A program made the translations under genes and the position numbers. From Lachnospiraceae bacterium (GTDB lineage: Bacteria > Bacillota > Clostridia > Lachnospirales > Lachnospiraceae), in NCBI GenBank assembly GCA_016290595.1, contig JAEEUR010000020.1, positions 1-33,621 of the forward strand: 33,621 nucleotides of DNA, read 5' to 3'. Each line of letters opens with the position of its first letter. The first letter of the stretch is position 1. Under the pieces are notes generated by a model. It did no database searches and had not been told where the DNA came from. It saw only the letters and a program-made list of their open reading frames with translations. Shown piece by piece: positions 8,049 through 16,653 of this stretch.

Positions 8049-8934
8049 CGATCCTTTCCATGAAATATTTTTCCAGGCCGCCGCTTTCGTGCGAGATGCT
8101 GCTGACCTCGATGCCGGCTTCCACCAGCAGGCGGTTCAGCTGAGGGACCTCCTTCTGATGTCCCTCGACCAGCACCGCATAATCCCGGATGCTCAGTTCC
8201 TGCGGCGCCGCCAGCGCTCCGAGCGCCGCCACGGCCGCCTGCGGATCGTTCACCACAAAGCGGGTCCGGCTTCCGTCCTTTTCCCGCAGCTCCTCCGGAC
8301 GGATCTCTTCCACCAGCTTCCCGTTGTTGATGATCCCGAAGCGCGTCGCGATCTTCGATAGCTCGTCCAGCAGATGGCTGGAGATCAGGAAAGTGGTGCC
8401 CTTTTCCCGGTTCAGGCGCTGGATCAGATTCCGCATTTCCATGATCCCGGCCGGATCCAGTCCGTTGACCGGCTCGTCCAGAACGATAAACTCCGGATGG
8501 CTTAAGAGCGCGATGCCGATGCCCAGGCGCTGCTTCATGCCCAGGGAAAACTTGCCGGCCTTCTTATTCCCGGTCCCTTCCAGGCCGATCTGCCGCAGGA
8601 TCTCGTCCACTTCCGAAACATCCGCTCCGTACAGGATCGCAAAACGCATCAGATTTTCCCGCGCGCTGCAGTTCTTGTAAAAGCCGGGGGTCTCCACCAG
8701 AGAACCGATGCGCTTCCGGCTCTGTTCGTTCGGAGCCGCTCCGAACAGCTCAAAACTCCCTGCCGTCGGCAGGGCCAGAGACAGGACCATACGCATCAGC
8801 GTCGTTTTGCCGGCGCCGTTTTTTCCGATAAAGCCGTAGATATCGCCCCGTTCGATCCGCATATCCACGTGATCCACGGCCAGTTTGGAGCCGAAGGCTT
8901 TGGTCAGGCCGTAGGTTTGAAGGACCGTTGTCAT
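8041..8934 (-). CDS. ABC transporter ATP-binding protein (BcrA-like)
   Basis: This 297-residue ATPase has Walker A GKNGAGKTT at residues 37-45, the ABC signature SLGMKQR at 130-136 and Walker B FIVLDEP at 149-155, followed by an H-loop (SSHLLDEL). The EGTGNKKAGKFSLGMKQR region and the C-terminal extension of about 80 residues resemble the bacitracin/lantibiotic-export subfamily. AGAGGA precedes the ATG. It is first in a two-gene unit with the permease and lies divergent from the ECF sigma gene, 211 bp away. It energises the permease at the inner face of the membrane. Confidence 0.92.
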   Translation of the reverse strand: MTTVLQTYGLTKAFGSKLAVDHVDMRIERGDIYGFIGKNGAGKTTLMRMVLSLALPTAGSFELFGAAPNEQSRKRIGSLVETPGFYKNCSARENLMRFAILYGADVSEVDEILRQIGLEGTGNKKAGKFSLGMKQRLGIGIALLSHPEFIVLDEPVNGLDPAGIMEMRNLIQRLNREKGTTFLISSHLLDELSKIATRFGIINNGKLVEEIRPEELREKDGSRTRFVVNDPQAAVAALGALAAPQELSIRDYAVLVEGHQKEVPQLNRLLVEAGIEVSSISHESGGLEKYFMERIGG

Positions 8935-8989
8935 CGCTTGTTCCTCTTTTCCAGTCTCTTCGGACTGTCTTTTGTATCTTTGAAACGGT

Positions 8990-9018
8990 ATTATACCACC
9001 TTACTGCGGCTCCCGCAA
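8990..9018 (-). promoter_or_regulatory. Sigma-A-type promoter for the ABC exporter
   Basis: On the minus strand TTGCGG, exactly 17 bases, then TATAAT. A small inverted repeat (CAGTC/GACTG, 8952-8967) lies in the leader between promoter and gene. Confidence 0.7.
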
Positions 9019-9039
9019 TACAGGCAACAGCCATCCTCT

Positions 9040-9067
9040 TTTACGAGCTGTGAAAGTGTGATAAAAT
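9040..9067 (+). promoter_or_regulatory. Possible sigma-A-type promoter for the ECF sigma operon
   Basis: TTTACG, a 16-base spacer and TAAAAT, about 80 bases upstream of the sigma-factor start. It would give basal transcription. Confidence 0.4.
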
Positions 9068-9074
9068 AGGCTTC

Positions 9075-9100
9075 GGAAACCTGTAAGATTTTTCTTCGAA
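9075..9100 (+). promoter_or_regulatory. Candidate ECF-type (autoregulatory) promoter
   Basis: GGAAAC at 9075-9080 is separated by 16 bases from CGAA at 9097-9100. This resembles the GAAAC/CGT-type elements used by many ECF sigma factors. Autoregulation is common in such operons, but here it is inferred from one short match. Confidence 0.35.
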
Positions 9101-9115
9101 CGGTGTTAATAATAC

Positions 9116-9127
9116 TGAACCGGTTCA
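9116..9127. repeat. Perfect 12-bp palindrome, possible operator
   Basis: TGAACCGGTTCA is a perfect palindrome, 18 bases before the chosen start codon of the sigma gene and downstream of both candidate promoters. A dimeric repressor bound there could block elongation or initiation. No regulator is identified. Confidence 0.4.
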
Positions 9128-9145
9128 AATATGAGGGAGGAAGCC

Positions 9146-9694
9146 ATGACGGATCCCGAGCTGCTTGAATGGCTGAAAAAAGATCCGAATAGAGGGATGA
9201 ATCAGCTGATCCGCCAGTATGCGGGGCTGGTCTTTGGGATCGTCCGCGGCATCATGGCCGGAATCTGTGATTCCTCCGAGATCGAGGACTGCGTGACAGA
9301 TGTTTTCCTGAAATTTCAGAACGGACTCAGCAGTTTCAGACCGGAAGCCTCCCTGAAGACATATCTCGGTATTCTTGCCAGAAACAGCGCGCTGAACGCC
9401 ATCCGTAACCGTCCTGAAGTACTCTCTCTGGAGGATGAAGACCTGTGGCTCCAGATCCCAGCGGAAGGCGACTTTACGGAAGAAATCGCCGAAAAAAACC
9501 TTCTGGACAGTGTCTTTGCCGAGATTGAGAAGCTGGGGCATCCGGATGCAGACATTCTGCTCAGGAAATACTACCTCGGTCAAAGCAGCCGCTGCATTGC
9601 CAAAGCACTGAATCTGACGGTATCCAACGTGGATACCCGGGCTCATCGGGCTATTCGGAAGCTCAGGGAAAAGTTCGAAGGAGAAAACACGTGA
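9146..9694 (+). CDS. ECF-type sigma-70 family RNA polymerase sigma factor
   Basis: This 182-residue protein is the usual size for an extracytoplasmic-function sigma factor, which directs RNA polymerase to a small regulon. Region 2 spans about residues 20-90 (DCVTDVFLKFQNGLSSFRPEASLKTYL, then ARNSALNAIR). Region 4 spans about 125-178 and contains a helix-turn-helix ending in AHRAIRKLREKF. I chose the ATG at 9146 over the ATG at 9131 because GGGAGGAAG is correctly spaced before the former. The last four bases overlap the GTG of the next gene, a membrane protein that most probably holds this factor inactive. Base composition is more AT-rich than in neighbouring housekeeping genes. Confidence 0.9.
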   Translation: MTDPELLEWLKKDPNRGMNQLIRQYAGLVFGIVRGIMAGICDSSEIEDCVTDVFLKFQNGLSSFRPEASLKTYLGILARNSALNAIRNRPEVLSLEDEDLWLQIPAEGDFTEEIAEKNLLDSVFAEIEKLGHPDADILLRKYYLGQSSRCIAKALNLTVSNVDTRAHRAIRKLREKFEGENT

Positions 9695-11193
9695 AAAAAA
9701 CGTTCAAATCCATTCTGGATAACGCGACGCCGCCGCAGCTGGAGCCGTTTTTTGACGAACTGGACACAGAGGCTGTCAGCGAAAAAACCGTTGCCGCCAT
9801 ACAGGCAAGAGTCACAGGATCTTCCGAAGCCAAAGCGAAAAAACCGGGCCTGCTTAAATGGATTCTTCCTGCGGCTTCCGCCGTATGCGTCGTCATTCTG
9901 GCGGGGGTCCTGATCGGAAGTCCCCTTTTCTCGGGACAGCCGGCATCCGTTCCGGCCGCATCCACAATGGACAGGCCGTCAGCAACGGCTGCAGACAAGA
10001 CAGTCCAAACAAACGCCGAACCGACGGCTGATACATCTGTTTTTACGCCCGAATCTTCAGCAGAGAATATGACGGCAGATACCCCGACGGAAACACTGCC
10101 TGGTCCGGAATCCGGTATTGTTCTGACGATAACAGAAGACAGTAACGACCGTTTCTCTGCCGTTTCGGGACCGATCACCGATAACGTCCATGCTGACGGA
10201 AGTGAAGGCGACCGTCCCCTCTATGACGGCATCCGCTTTTTTGAAGACGGCGAAGCCACCTATATGATTTACGCCGAATACCGCCCTCTATATCTCCTGG
10301 AAGGGACAAAACGGGTGGGAAGCAGCCATGGAAGCAGCCATTCCAGCACGGAATTACTGTTCTTTGCGAACGGAACAAATGATGGCTGGACCTATGCCGG
10401 CGGCGCATTTCACTGTGTCGGCGGATATGAAAAAGGGCTTTTCCGGGTAAACCTGCAGAGCGGAGAAATCGAAAAAGTAATCGACTGCAGCGAAACGGTA
10501 TCTTCTGCGGTTGTTGCGCAAGGAAAGATCTTCTATGCAAGCCGCAGCGGTTTCGGCGATCAGGCCCTGTATTCGCTGAAACGGGCGGATCCGGAAAAAG
10601 AAAAGATCGAATGTCTTCTTTCTGACGCGGATTATCCGATCTCGGATCTGAAGATGATCGGCGAAACTTTGTATTTCCGCTCTTTCCCGCAGGGAATCTT
10701 TTTCATTACGCCGGATCTGTCACTTCATTTGATTTCATCGCCGTCGGTAAACAGTTACTGCGTTCGCGACGGTATCATTTACACATACAGTGTCACGTCC
10801 GACAAGGCCTGGACAAAACGAGAAAAGACCATACGCGCCTTTTCGGAAAACGGCGAGCTGCTCGCTTCCCGCAGTTTTGAAGAGTTTTCCGAAAGCGGCG
10901 TTATGCAGAACGTCCGATACTATTCAGGCGGCTCGCGGGATTCTCTGACCGTCTATCAGGGAAAGATCGTCAGCTTTGACGAAAGCGGGTTTTATCTTGA
11001 AGACCTTTTCAACGGAAGCCGTGAAAAGATCCTGGACTGTGTTTTCACAGGCACACGGGAAGACGGCTACGTGCAGGGCGGTTTTTATCTTTCCGTATCT
11101 AAAACCATCTTTAACGGAAAGCTGTATCTTCAGTATGGCGATACGATTGTCGAGTACGACAGCGGCACGGTCCGGGTCATAGAGCCGGAATAA
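9691..11193 (+). CDS. Putative membrane-bound anti-sigma factor / sensor with beta-propeller-like outer domain
   Basis: The 500 residues begin with a GTG that overlaps the sigma stop (GTGA) and is preceded by AAGGAG. Residues 1-53 are cytosolic and polar, 55-77 form one membrane helix, and about 80-150 are a linker rich in Thr, Ser, Ala and Pro. Residues 150-500 look extracellular and consist of repeated short strand motifs such as EKGLFRVNLQSGEIEKV and QGKIFYASRSG. That pattern suggests a DUF5050-like propeller fold. No classical ZAS zinc motif (HxxxCxxC) is visible in the N-terminus, so the anti-sigma role rests on coupling to the sigma gene and on topology. Hand counts of two 60-base samples give 48 and 43 percent GC, against 63 percent in one sample of pepF, which hints at transfer. 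Ligand unknown. Confidence 0.75.
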   Translation: MKKTFKSILDNATPPQLEPFFDELDTEAVSEKTVAAIQARVTGSSEAKAKKPGLLKWILPAASAVCVVILAGVLIGSPLFSGQPASVPAASTMDRPSATAADKTVQTNAEPTADTSVFTPESSAENMTADTPTETLPGPESGIVLTITEDSNDRFSAVSGPITDNVHADGSEGDRPLYDGIRFFEDGEATYMIYAEYRPLYLLEGTKRVGSSHGSSHSSTELLFFANGTNDGWTYAGGAFHCVGGYEKGLFRVNLQSGEIEKVIDCSETVSSAVVAQGKIFYASRSGFGDQALYSLKRADPEKEKIECLLSDADYPISDLKMIGETLYFRSFPQGIFFITPDLSLHLISSPSVNSYCVRDGIIYTYSVTSDKAWTKREKTIRAFSENGELLASRSFEEFSESGVMQNVRYYSGGSRDSLTVYQGKIVSFDESGFYLEDLFNGSREKILDCVFTGTREDGYVQGGFYLSVSKTIFNGKLYLQYGDTIVEYDSGTVRVIEPE

Positions 11194-11254
11194 AGCACTG
11201 TTCAGCTACGCGTCCTGCTCTCTCACCGCACCTGCCATTGCGTATGTTACCTCC

Positions 11255-11283
11255 TTGCCAAACGGCCCCGTTTCCGCTATAAT
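11255..11283 (+). promoter_or_regulatory. Strong sigma-A-type promoter for psuG
   Basis: TTGCCA, 17 bases, TATAAT. The predicted start of transcription lies about 25 bases before the TTG start codon of psuG. No terminator was seen between the anti-sigma gene stop (11193) and this promoter. Confidence 0.8.
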
Positions 11284-11313
11284 ACGGGGGACAACAGACA
11301 AGGAGGTTTTTCT

Positions 11314-12234
<921 letters not shown>

Positions 12235-12273
12235 GGCGAATCCGCCCATCCGCAAAGCAACAGGAGGTAATAC

Positions 12274-13953
12274 ATGAAAGTTTCACAGCTGCCCTACGAA
12301 CGGGTAAAGATCGAAGAATTGCGCGAAGCCATACCGCAGATCACGGAAAAGATCCGCGGCGCACAATCCGTGGAAGAGATCCTCGCCGCCCGCGAGGACT
12401 ACCGGAAGCTGGTCTTCCGCTACTATACCAACGCGGCGCTCGCCAGCATGCGCTACACCATCAACACGGTGGACGAATTCTACGTCGCCGAAAACGAATA
12501 CTACGATGAGATCGGTCCCGAAGCGCAGGCCCTGAATCAGGAATACATCAAGGCCATGATGGAGTCTCCGCTCCGTCCGCAGCTGGAAGAAAAGCTCGGC
12601 ACGCTGGTTTTTAAGCAGTGGGAAAACGAATTGAAGAGCATGTCTCCCACCATCATCGAAGACATGGTGGAGGAGAACAAGGTCGTCATGGAATACAGCA
12701 AGCTGATGGCCGGCATGGACTTTGAGTTCCGCGGCGAGACCATGCCGCGCTCCATCCTGATGGGCTACGCCAAGTCCGACGACCGCGCCACCCGGAAAGA
12801 GTGCTATGAGGCGCTGGGCAAAGGCCTTCAGGCACACGCCGCCGAGCTGGACGACATCTACGACCGTCTGGTGCACATCCGCGACCGCATGGCAAAAAAG
12901 ATGGGCTACAAAAACTTCGTGGAACTCGGCTACTACCGCATGGGGCGCCTGGCTTATGATCAGGAAACCGTCGCCGTCTTCCGCGAGAACATCCTGAAGG
13001 ATATCGTGCCCGTGGTCGCCCGGCTTCGCCTGGAAAACGCGAAGCGCCTCGGCATCGAAGACGATTTCATGATCTACGACAACGACGTCGTGATCCCCGG
13101 CGGCGATCCGAAGCCCTTCGGCAAGGAAGCCATCTTCGAGGCCGCGAAGGCGATGTATCACGCCATGAGCCCCGAGACCGGCGAATTCATTGATCTGATG
13201 ATGGAAAACGAAGCCTTCGACGTAGATTCCCGCAAGAACAAGTGGGGCGGCGGCTACTGCACCGAATTCCGCCTGTTCCGGCAGCCCTTCATCCTAGCCA
13301 ATTTCAACGGCACCGCGGGCGACGTGGACGTGATGACCCACGAGGCCGGCCATGCCTTAAACGCCTGGTTCACTTTTGACAACGAGCCTTTCGAACTGGA
13401 AATGGGCATGGAGACCGCCGAGACGCATTCCATGAGCATGGAATTCTTCGCCTGGCCGCACATGGACAAGTTTTTCGGTGACAAGTCGAAGGATTACCGC
13501 TTCATGCACGCGCTGGACGCCTTCACCTTCCTGCCTTACGGCACCATCGTGGACTACTTCCAGCATCTTGTCTATGAGAATCCGGACATGACGCCTGCCG
13601 AGCGCAAGGAAACGTGGAATAAGCTCGAAGCCGAGTTCCGCCCCTGGATCAGCACGAAGGGCATCCCGTACATTGAAGAGGGAACCCGCTGGCAGTACCA
13701 GATGCACATCTACGAGAGCCCCTTTTACTACATCGACTACGTGCTGGCACAGACGGCCGCCTTTGAGTTCCTGCTGGCCTCTCAGGAGGACTACGACGAT
13801 GCCTTTAAGCGTTACATCGCCCTGTCCAAAAAGGGCGCGACCAGGCTCTGGCCGCAGCTCCTGAAGGAAGCCGGCCTGGCTTCGCCGTTTAAGCCCGGCG
13901 CCTTAAAGGAAGTCGCCGGAAAAGTCGAAAAGCTGCTGGAGAGCATACGCTGA
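12274..13953 (+). CDS. pepF: M3 family oligoendopeptidase (PepF-like)
   Basis: This 559-residue cytosolic zinc metallopeptidase degrades short peptides. The catalytic HEAGH is at residues 356-360 (two His ligands, Glu357 general base), and the third ligand is probably Glu383 in TAETHSMSMEF. No signal peptide is present. The length fits the shorter oligoendopeptidase subgroup of Clostridia. AGGAGG is six bases before the ATG. It follows psuG by 39 bp and ends at a strong hairpin terminator, so the pair forms a transcription unit. The psuG link looks like convenience rather than pathway; peptide turnover or nutrient recycling is the family role. Confidence 0.93.
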   Translation: MKVSQLPYERVKIEELREAIPQITEKIRGAQSVEEILAAREDYRKLVFRYYTNAALASMRYTINTVDEFYVAENEYYDEIGPEAQALNQEYIKAMMESPLRPQLEEKLGTLVFKQWENELKSMSPTIIEDMVEENKVVMEYSKLMAGMDFEFRGETMPRSILMGYAKSDDRATRKECYEALGKGLQAHAAELDDIYDRLVHIRDRMAKKMGYKNFVELGYYRMGRLAYDQETVAVFRENILKDIVPVVARLRLENAKRLGIEDDFMIYDNDVVIPGGDPKPFGKEAIFEAAKAMYHAMSPETGEFIDLMMENEAFDVDSRKNKWGGGYCTEFRLFRQPFILANFNGTAGDVDVMTHEAGHALNAWFTFDNEPFELEMGMETAETHSMSMEFFAWPHMDKFFGDKSKDYRFMHALDAFTFLPYGTIVDYFQHLVYENPDMTPAERKETWNKLEAEFRPWISTKGIPYIEEGTRWQYQMHIYESPFYYIDYVLAQTAAFEFLLASQEDYDDAFKRYIALSKKGATRLWPQLLKEAGLASPFKPGALKEVAGKVEKLLESIR

Positions 13954-13980
13954 CACAGCATGGAAATGAAACAAAACGAA

Positions 13981-14010
13981 GAGCCGCCCGGTTTCCCGGG
14001 CGGCTCTTTT
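13981..14010 (+). terminator. Strong intrinsic terminator after pepF
   Basis: An 11-bp perfect stem (GAGCCGCCCGG/CCGGGCGGCTC) with a 4-base loop is followed by four T. The opposite strand has a looser T-rich run after the stem, so it may also stop the convergent MBL-hydrolase operon. Confidence 0.85.
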
Positions 14011-14060
14011 CCTGCCGTTACGAAGGACCCCATCGCATATTCCGTGCAGCCGCTTCTTTT

Positions 14061-14753
14061 TTACTTGTCGCAGAGGAACGTCGTAAAGCCCAGGTCGTAT
14101 GCGGCGATCGTATTTCCGAAGACCTCCTGCGCTTTTCCTTCCGCGTCCCCGGTCAGGATCCGCCTGGCCCATGCGATCAAACGCGGGATCACGTCCGGCG
14201 CGATCGGGATATCCCCGTGGGAAGGCCAGATCTCATCGAATCCGTTCGTAAGATCCGCCAGCCTTTCCAGGCTGCGGATATAGTCCTGCATACTGCGGTG
14301 CGCGCCGAACATGAAGATGCGGCCGTGCTCCTGGATCGGGTCGCCGCTGATCAGCACGCGCGCCCCGACGTCCAGCACGGCGATGCTTCCGGGCGTATGG
14401 CCGGGCAGATGAAGGATCTTCAGTTCCCGTCCGCCCAGATCCAGCACGTCGCCGTCTTCCGCCGGCAGGATCGTGCCGGACGGCTCCCGGCGGCGGTAAA
14501 GCGGGACTTCCGCCGGATGCATATAGAAGCTTTCAAACTGACGGTTGCTTCCGGTATGGTCCATGTCCGCATGCGTATTCAGGAGCATCACGGGCCTGTC
14601 CGTCAGGCTCTCCGCGACGTCCCTCGCGTCGTGTACGTCCCGGCCGGAATCGATCAGCAGGGCCTTCTGTTCTCCCTCCAGAAGGAAGAAGCGGACGCCG
14701 CTGTCCTCGATCCGCCAGGTATGCTCATTAACGGGGATCACTTCCGCCTTCAT
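14061..14753 (-). CDS. MBL-fold metallo-hydrolase
   Basis: This 230-residue metallo-beta-lactamase-fold hydrolase has HADMDH at residues 61-66, a variant of HxHxDH with Asp in place of the second His. Further metal ligands are His119 in LPGHTPGS and Asp138 in ISGDPI, and SHGD lies near the C-terminus. No signal sequence is seen, so it is cytosolic. The substrate is not predictable; glyoxalase II-like or small-ester hydrolysis are options. It is the last gene of the recG-gal cluster, beginning 9 bases after the cvpA-like stop, with GGAG inside the intergenic overlap region. Confidence 0.88.
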   Translation of the reverse strand: MKAEVIPVNEHTWRIEDSGVRFFLLEGEQKALLIDSGRDVHDARDVAESLTDRPVMLLNTHADMDHTGSNRQFESFYMHPAEVPLYRRREPSGTILPAEDGDVLDLGGRELKILHLPGHTPGSIAVLDVGARVLISGDPIQEHGRIFMFGAHRSMQDYIRSLERLADLTNGFDEIWPSHGDIPIAPDVIPRLIAWARRILTGDAEGKAQEVFGNTIAAYDLGFTTFLCDK

Positions 14754-14762
14754 GGTCTCCGC

Positions 14763-15566
14763 CTACTCTCCGAAAAATCCGATCAGCGGATTGTTCTGCG
14801 CGATGAAGCCCGCGACCGGCGCGCCCTTCGCAAAGTTGGCGAAGCTGTCCGGCCACAGATGCTGCCAGGCGTAGAGCGCCACCAGGATCACGGCGGCGAA
14901 GACCAAGAAATTGACCGCGACGCCCAGGACCTTGTCCAGGGTGCCCACGACGGGGATCTTCTCAAAGAGCTTGGAAAGCCCCGTTCCGGCCAGCCGCAGC
15001 AGGATCAGGACGACGACGAAGACGATGATGATCAGCAGCACCCGGACGATAAAGCGGATGGCCTTGTGGGCCAGCTCGGTCGCCATCTTTCCGATATGCT
15101 CCGAAGCCTTTCCGGAGTTGTCGTGGATGGATTTGGCCAGGCTGTAGAACTTCTCCCGGCGGGTGTTTTCGCTGATGCCGACGCTGGAGAGGACCTCGTC
15201 CACCTTCGCCAGACCGTCGTTCTGCATCAGGACGGCGTATTCCTCATCCGTCAGGGCTTCCGGACGGCCGGGCGTGAAATCCATCAGATCCCAGTTGATG
15301 TTGTCCAGTTCCAGAACGGCCTTTTCCGAGGCTTCCTGGATCTTGTTCTCCGACTTGGAATAGATGAATTCTGTGATCGGCTCCTCAAAAAGCGCGGTGG
15401 CCAGACGGGCGCCGATGACGGCCGCCACGATGGAGGCCAGCCAGACGACGCAGTACACGAAGCCTTTTTTCGCCCCGTGAATGATGCTGAAGACCAGCGC
15501 CCCCACGATGATCAGGTCCACGATCAGGCCCGCGACGGACCAGATGTTCAGAACAGTCGTTTCCAT
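14763..15566 (-). CDS. CvpA family membrane protein
   Basis: This protein of about 267 residues has two hydrophobic segments near the N-terminus (VDLIIVGALVFSIIHGAKKGF, typical of CvpA), a long polar middle part from about residue 70 to 160, then two or three further helices. CvpA relatives are linked to colicin V secretion in E. coli and to envelope or purine-operon contexts elsewhere; the biochemical role is unsettled. I prefer the second ATG (15566) because AAGGAGG is seven bases before it and only one base before the ATG at 15572. It lies 25 bases after galM on the same strand. Confidence 0.8.
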   Translation of the reverse strand: METTVLNIWSVAGLIVDLIIVGALVFSIIHGAKKGFVYCVVWLASIVAAVIGARLATALFEEPITEFIYSKSENKIQEASEKAVLELDNINWDLMDFTPGRPEALTDEEYAVLMQNDGLAKVDEVLSSVGISENTRREKFYSLAKSIHDNSGKASEHIGKMATELAHKAIRFIVRVLLIIIVFVVVLILLRLAGTGLSKLFEKIPVVGTLDKVLGVAVNFLVFAAVILVALYAWQHLWPDSFANFAKGAPVAGFIAQNNPLIGFFGE

Positions 15567-15591
15567 CTTCATTCCTCCTTCTAATTCGGCT

Positions 15592-16653
15592 TTATACCCA
15601 AAGCAGCTTCGCCCTGCGGCGGCGGATCTGACTTATCCCCTGAAAACGGTACACGGTGCGGGAATGCCACGCCTCTCCCGGCCGCAGCACGGCGCTCGGG
15701 AAGTTTTCGTGATGCACGGCGTCCGGGAAGTCCTGGGTCTCCAGACAGATCCCCTGATGCTCCTCATAGACGGCGCCTTCCTTGCCTGAAACCGGACCCA
15801 GGCCGCCGGCGGTATAGACCTGTACGGCGGGCCGGTCGGTATAGACCTCCATCGACAGGCGGCCGTCCGGCTCCGTCAACCGGGCCGCCGGGACATCGAC
15901 GTCACCGGACAGGACGAAATTGTGATCCAGGCCGTGCGTCCGGCCGAATTCCGCTGCGGCAAGCGCCTCTTCCAGAGGCTTTTCCCGGGTATAATCCAGC
16001 AGGCTGCCCGTCACCGGGCGGATCTCTCCGGTCGGGATCAGGGCCTCATCCGCCGGAGTATAACGATCGGCATTCAGCCACAGACGGTGCTGCCCGATGC
16101 TGCCGGATGCGTGCCCCGCCAGATTGAAATAGCTGTGATTGGTCAGATTCAGGACGGTCGGGGCGTCCGTCTCCGCCTTATATTCGATGACGAGGGAATC
16201 CTCCGTCAGGCGGTACGTGACCTCGGCGCTCAGGTTTCCCGGAAAGCCCATATCGCCGTCCGGCGAGTAAAGACGCAGCCGCGCCTCGCTTTCGCTGACC
16301 GGCAGAGGCGTCCAGATCTGATAGGAAAAACCCCCCGGGCCGCCGTGAAGCTGATTCTTCCCCTCGTTTGCCGGCAGTTCGTAATGCTTCCCGTCCAGAT
16401 CAAACGCCGCGCCGGCGATCCGGTTGCAGAAGCGCCCCACCGCGGCGCCGAAATACGAATCGCCCGAGAAGTACTCTTCCGCGGTATCGTATCCGAGGAC
16501 CACGTCCCGCTTCCGTCCGGCTTCGTCCCAGACGTTCATGCTGCGGATCACCGCGCCGAGCGTCAGGAGCTTCGCCTCCAGGCCGCGGCCGTTGGAGAGG
16601 GTCAGCTCGTGCACCTCGCCGGCCGGGCAGTTTCCGAAATAACGCATGCTCAT
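15592..16653 (-). CDS. galM: Aldose 1-epimerase (galactose mutarotase)
   Basis: This 353-residue cytosolic enzyme interconverts alpha and beta anomers of galactose and glucose, feeding alpha-galactose to galactokinase. Recognised motifs are GRFCNRIAGAAFDLDG, NQLHGGPGGF, NLTNHSYFNLAG (catalytic His) and CLETQDFPDAVHHENFPS (catalytic Glu). The reading frame is open further upstream, but the ATG at 16653 overlaps the galactokinase stop (ATGA) and has AAGGTGG seven bases before it, which decides the start. It is translationally coupled to galK, so enzyme order matches pathway order. No galT or galE lies in the window. Confidence 0.93.
   Translation of the reverse strand: MSMRYFGNCPAGEVHELTLSNGRGLEAKLLTLGAVIRSMNVWDEAGRKRDVVLGYDTAEEYFSGDSYFGAAVGRFCNRIAGAAFDLDGKHYELPANEGKNQLHGGPGGFSYQIWTPLPVSESEARLRLYSPDGDMGFPGNLSAEVTYRLTEDSLVIEYKAETDAPTVLNLTNHSYFNLAGHASGSIGQHRLWLNADRYTPADEALIPTGEIRPVTGSLLDYTREKPLEEALAAAEFGRTHGLDHNFVLSGDVDVPAARLTEPDGRLSMEVYTDRPAVQVYTAGGLGPVSGKEGAVYEEHQGICLETQDFPDAVHHENFPSAVLRPGEAWHSRTVYRFQGISQIRRRRAKLLWV

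Noticed and set aside
9111-9135. GGTTCAAAT resembling a tRNA T-loop
   Set aside because: No acceptor stem, anticodon arm or CCA end surrounds it. The match comes from the TGAACCGGTTCA palindrome.
14217-15584. 455-codon plus-strand open frame opposite the MBL hydrolase and CvpA genes
   Set aside because: Antisense shadow; both minus-strand genes have motifs, ribosome sites and operon spacing.
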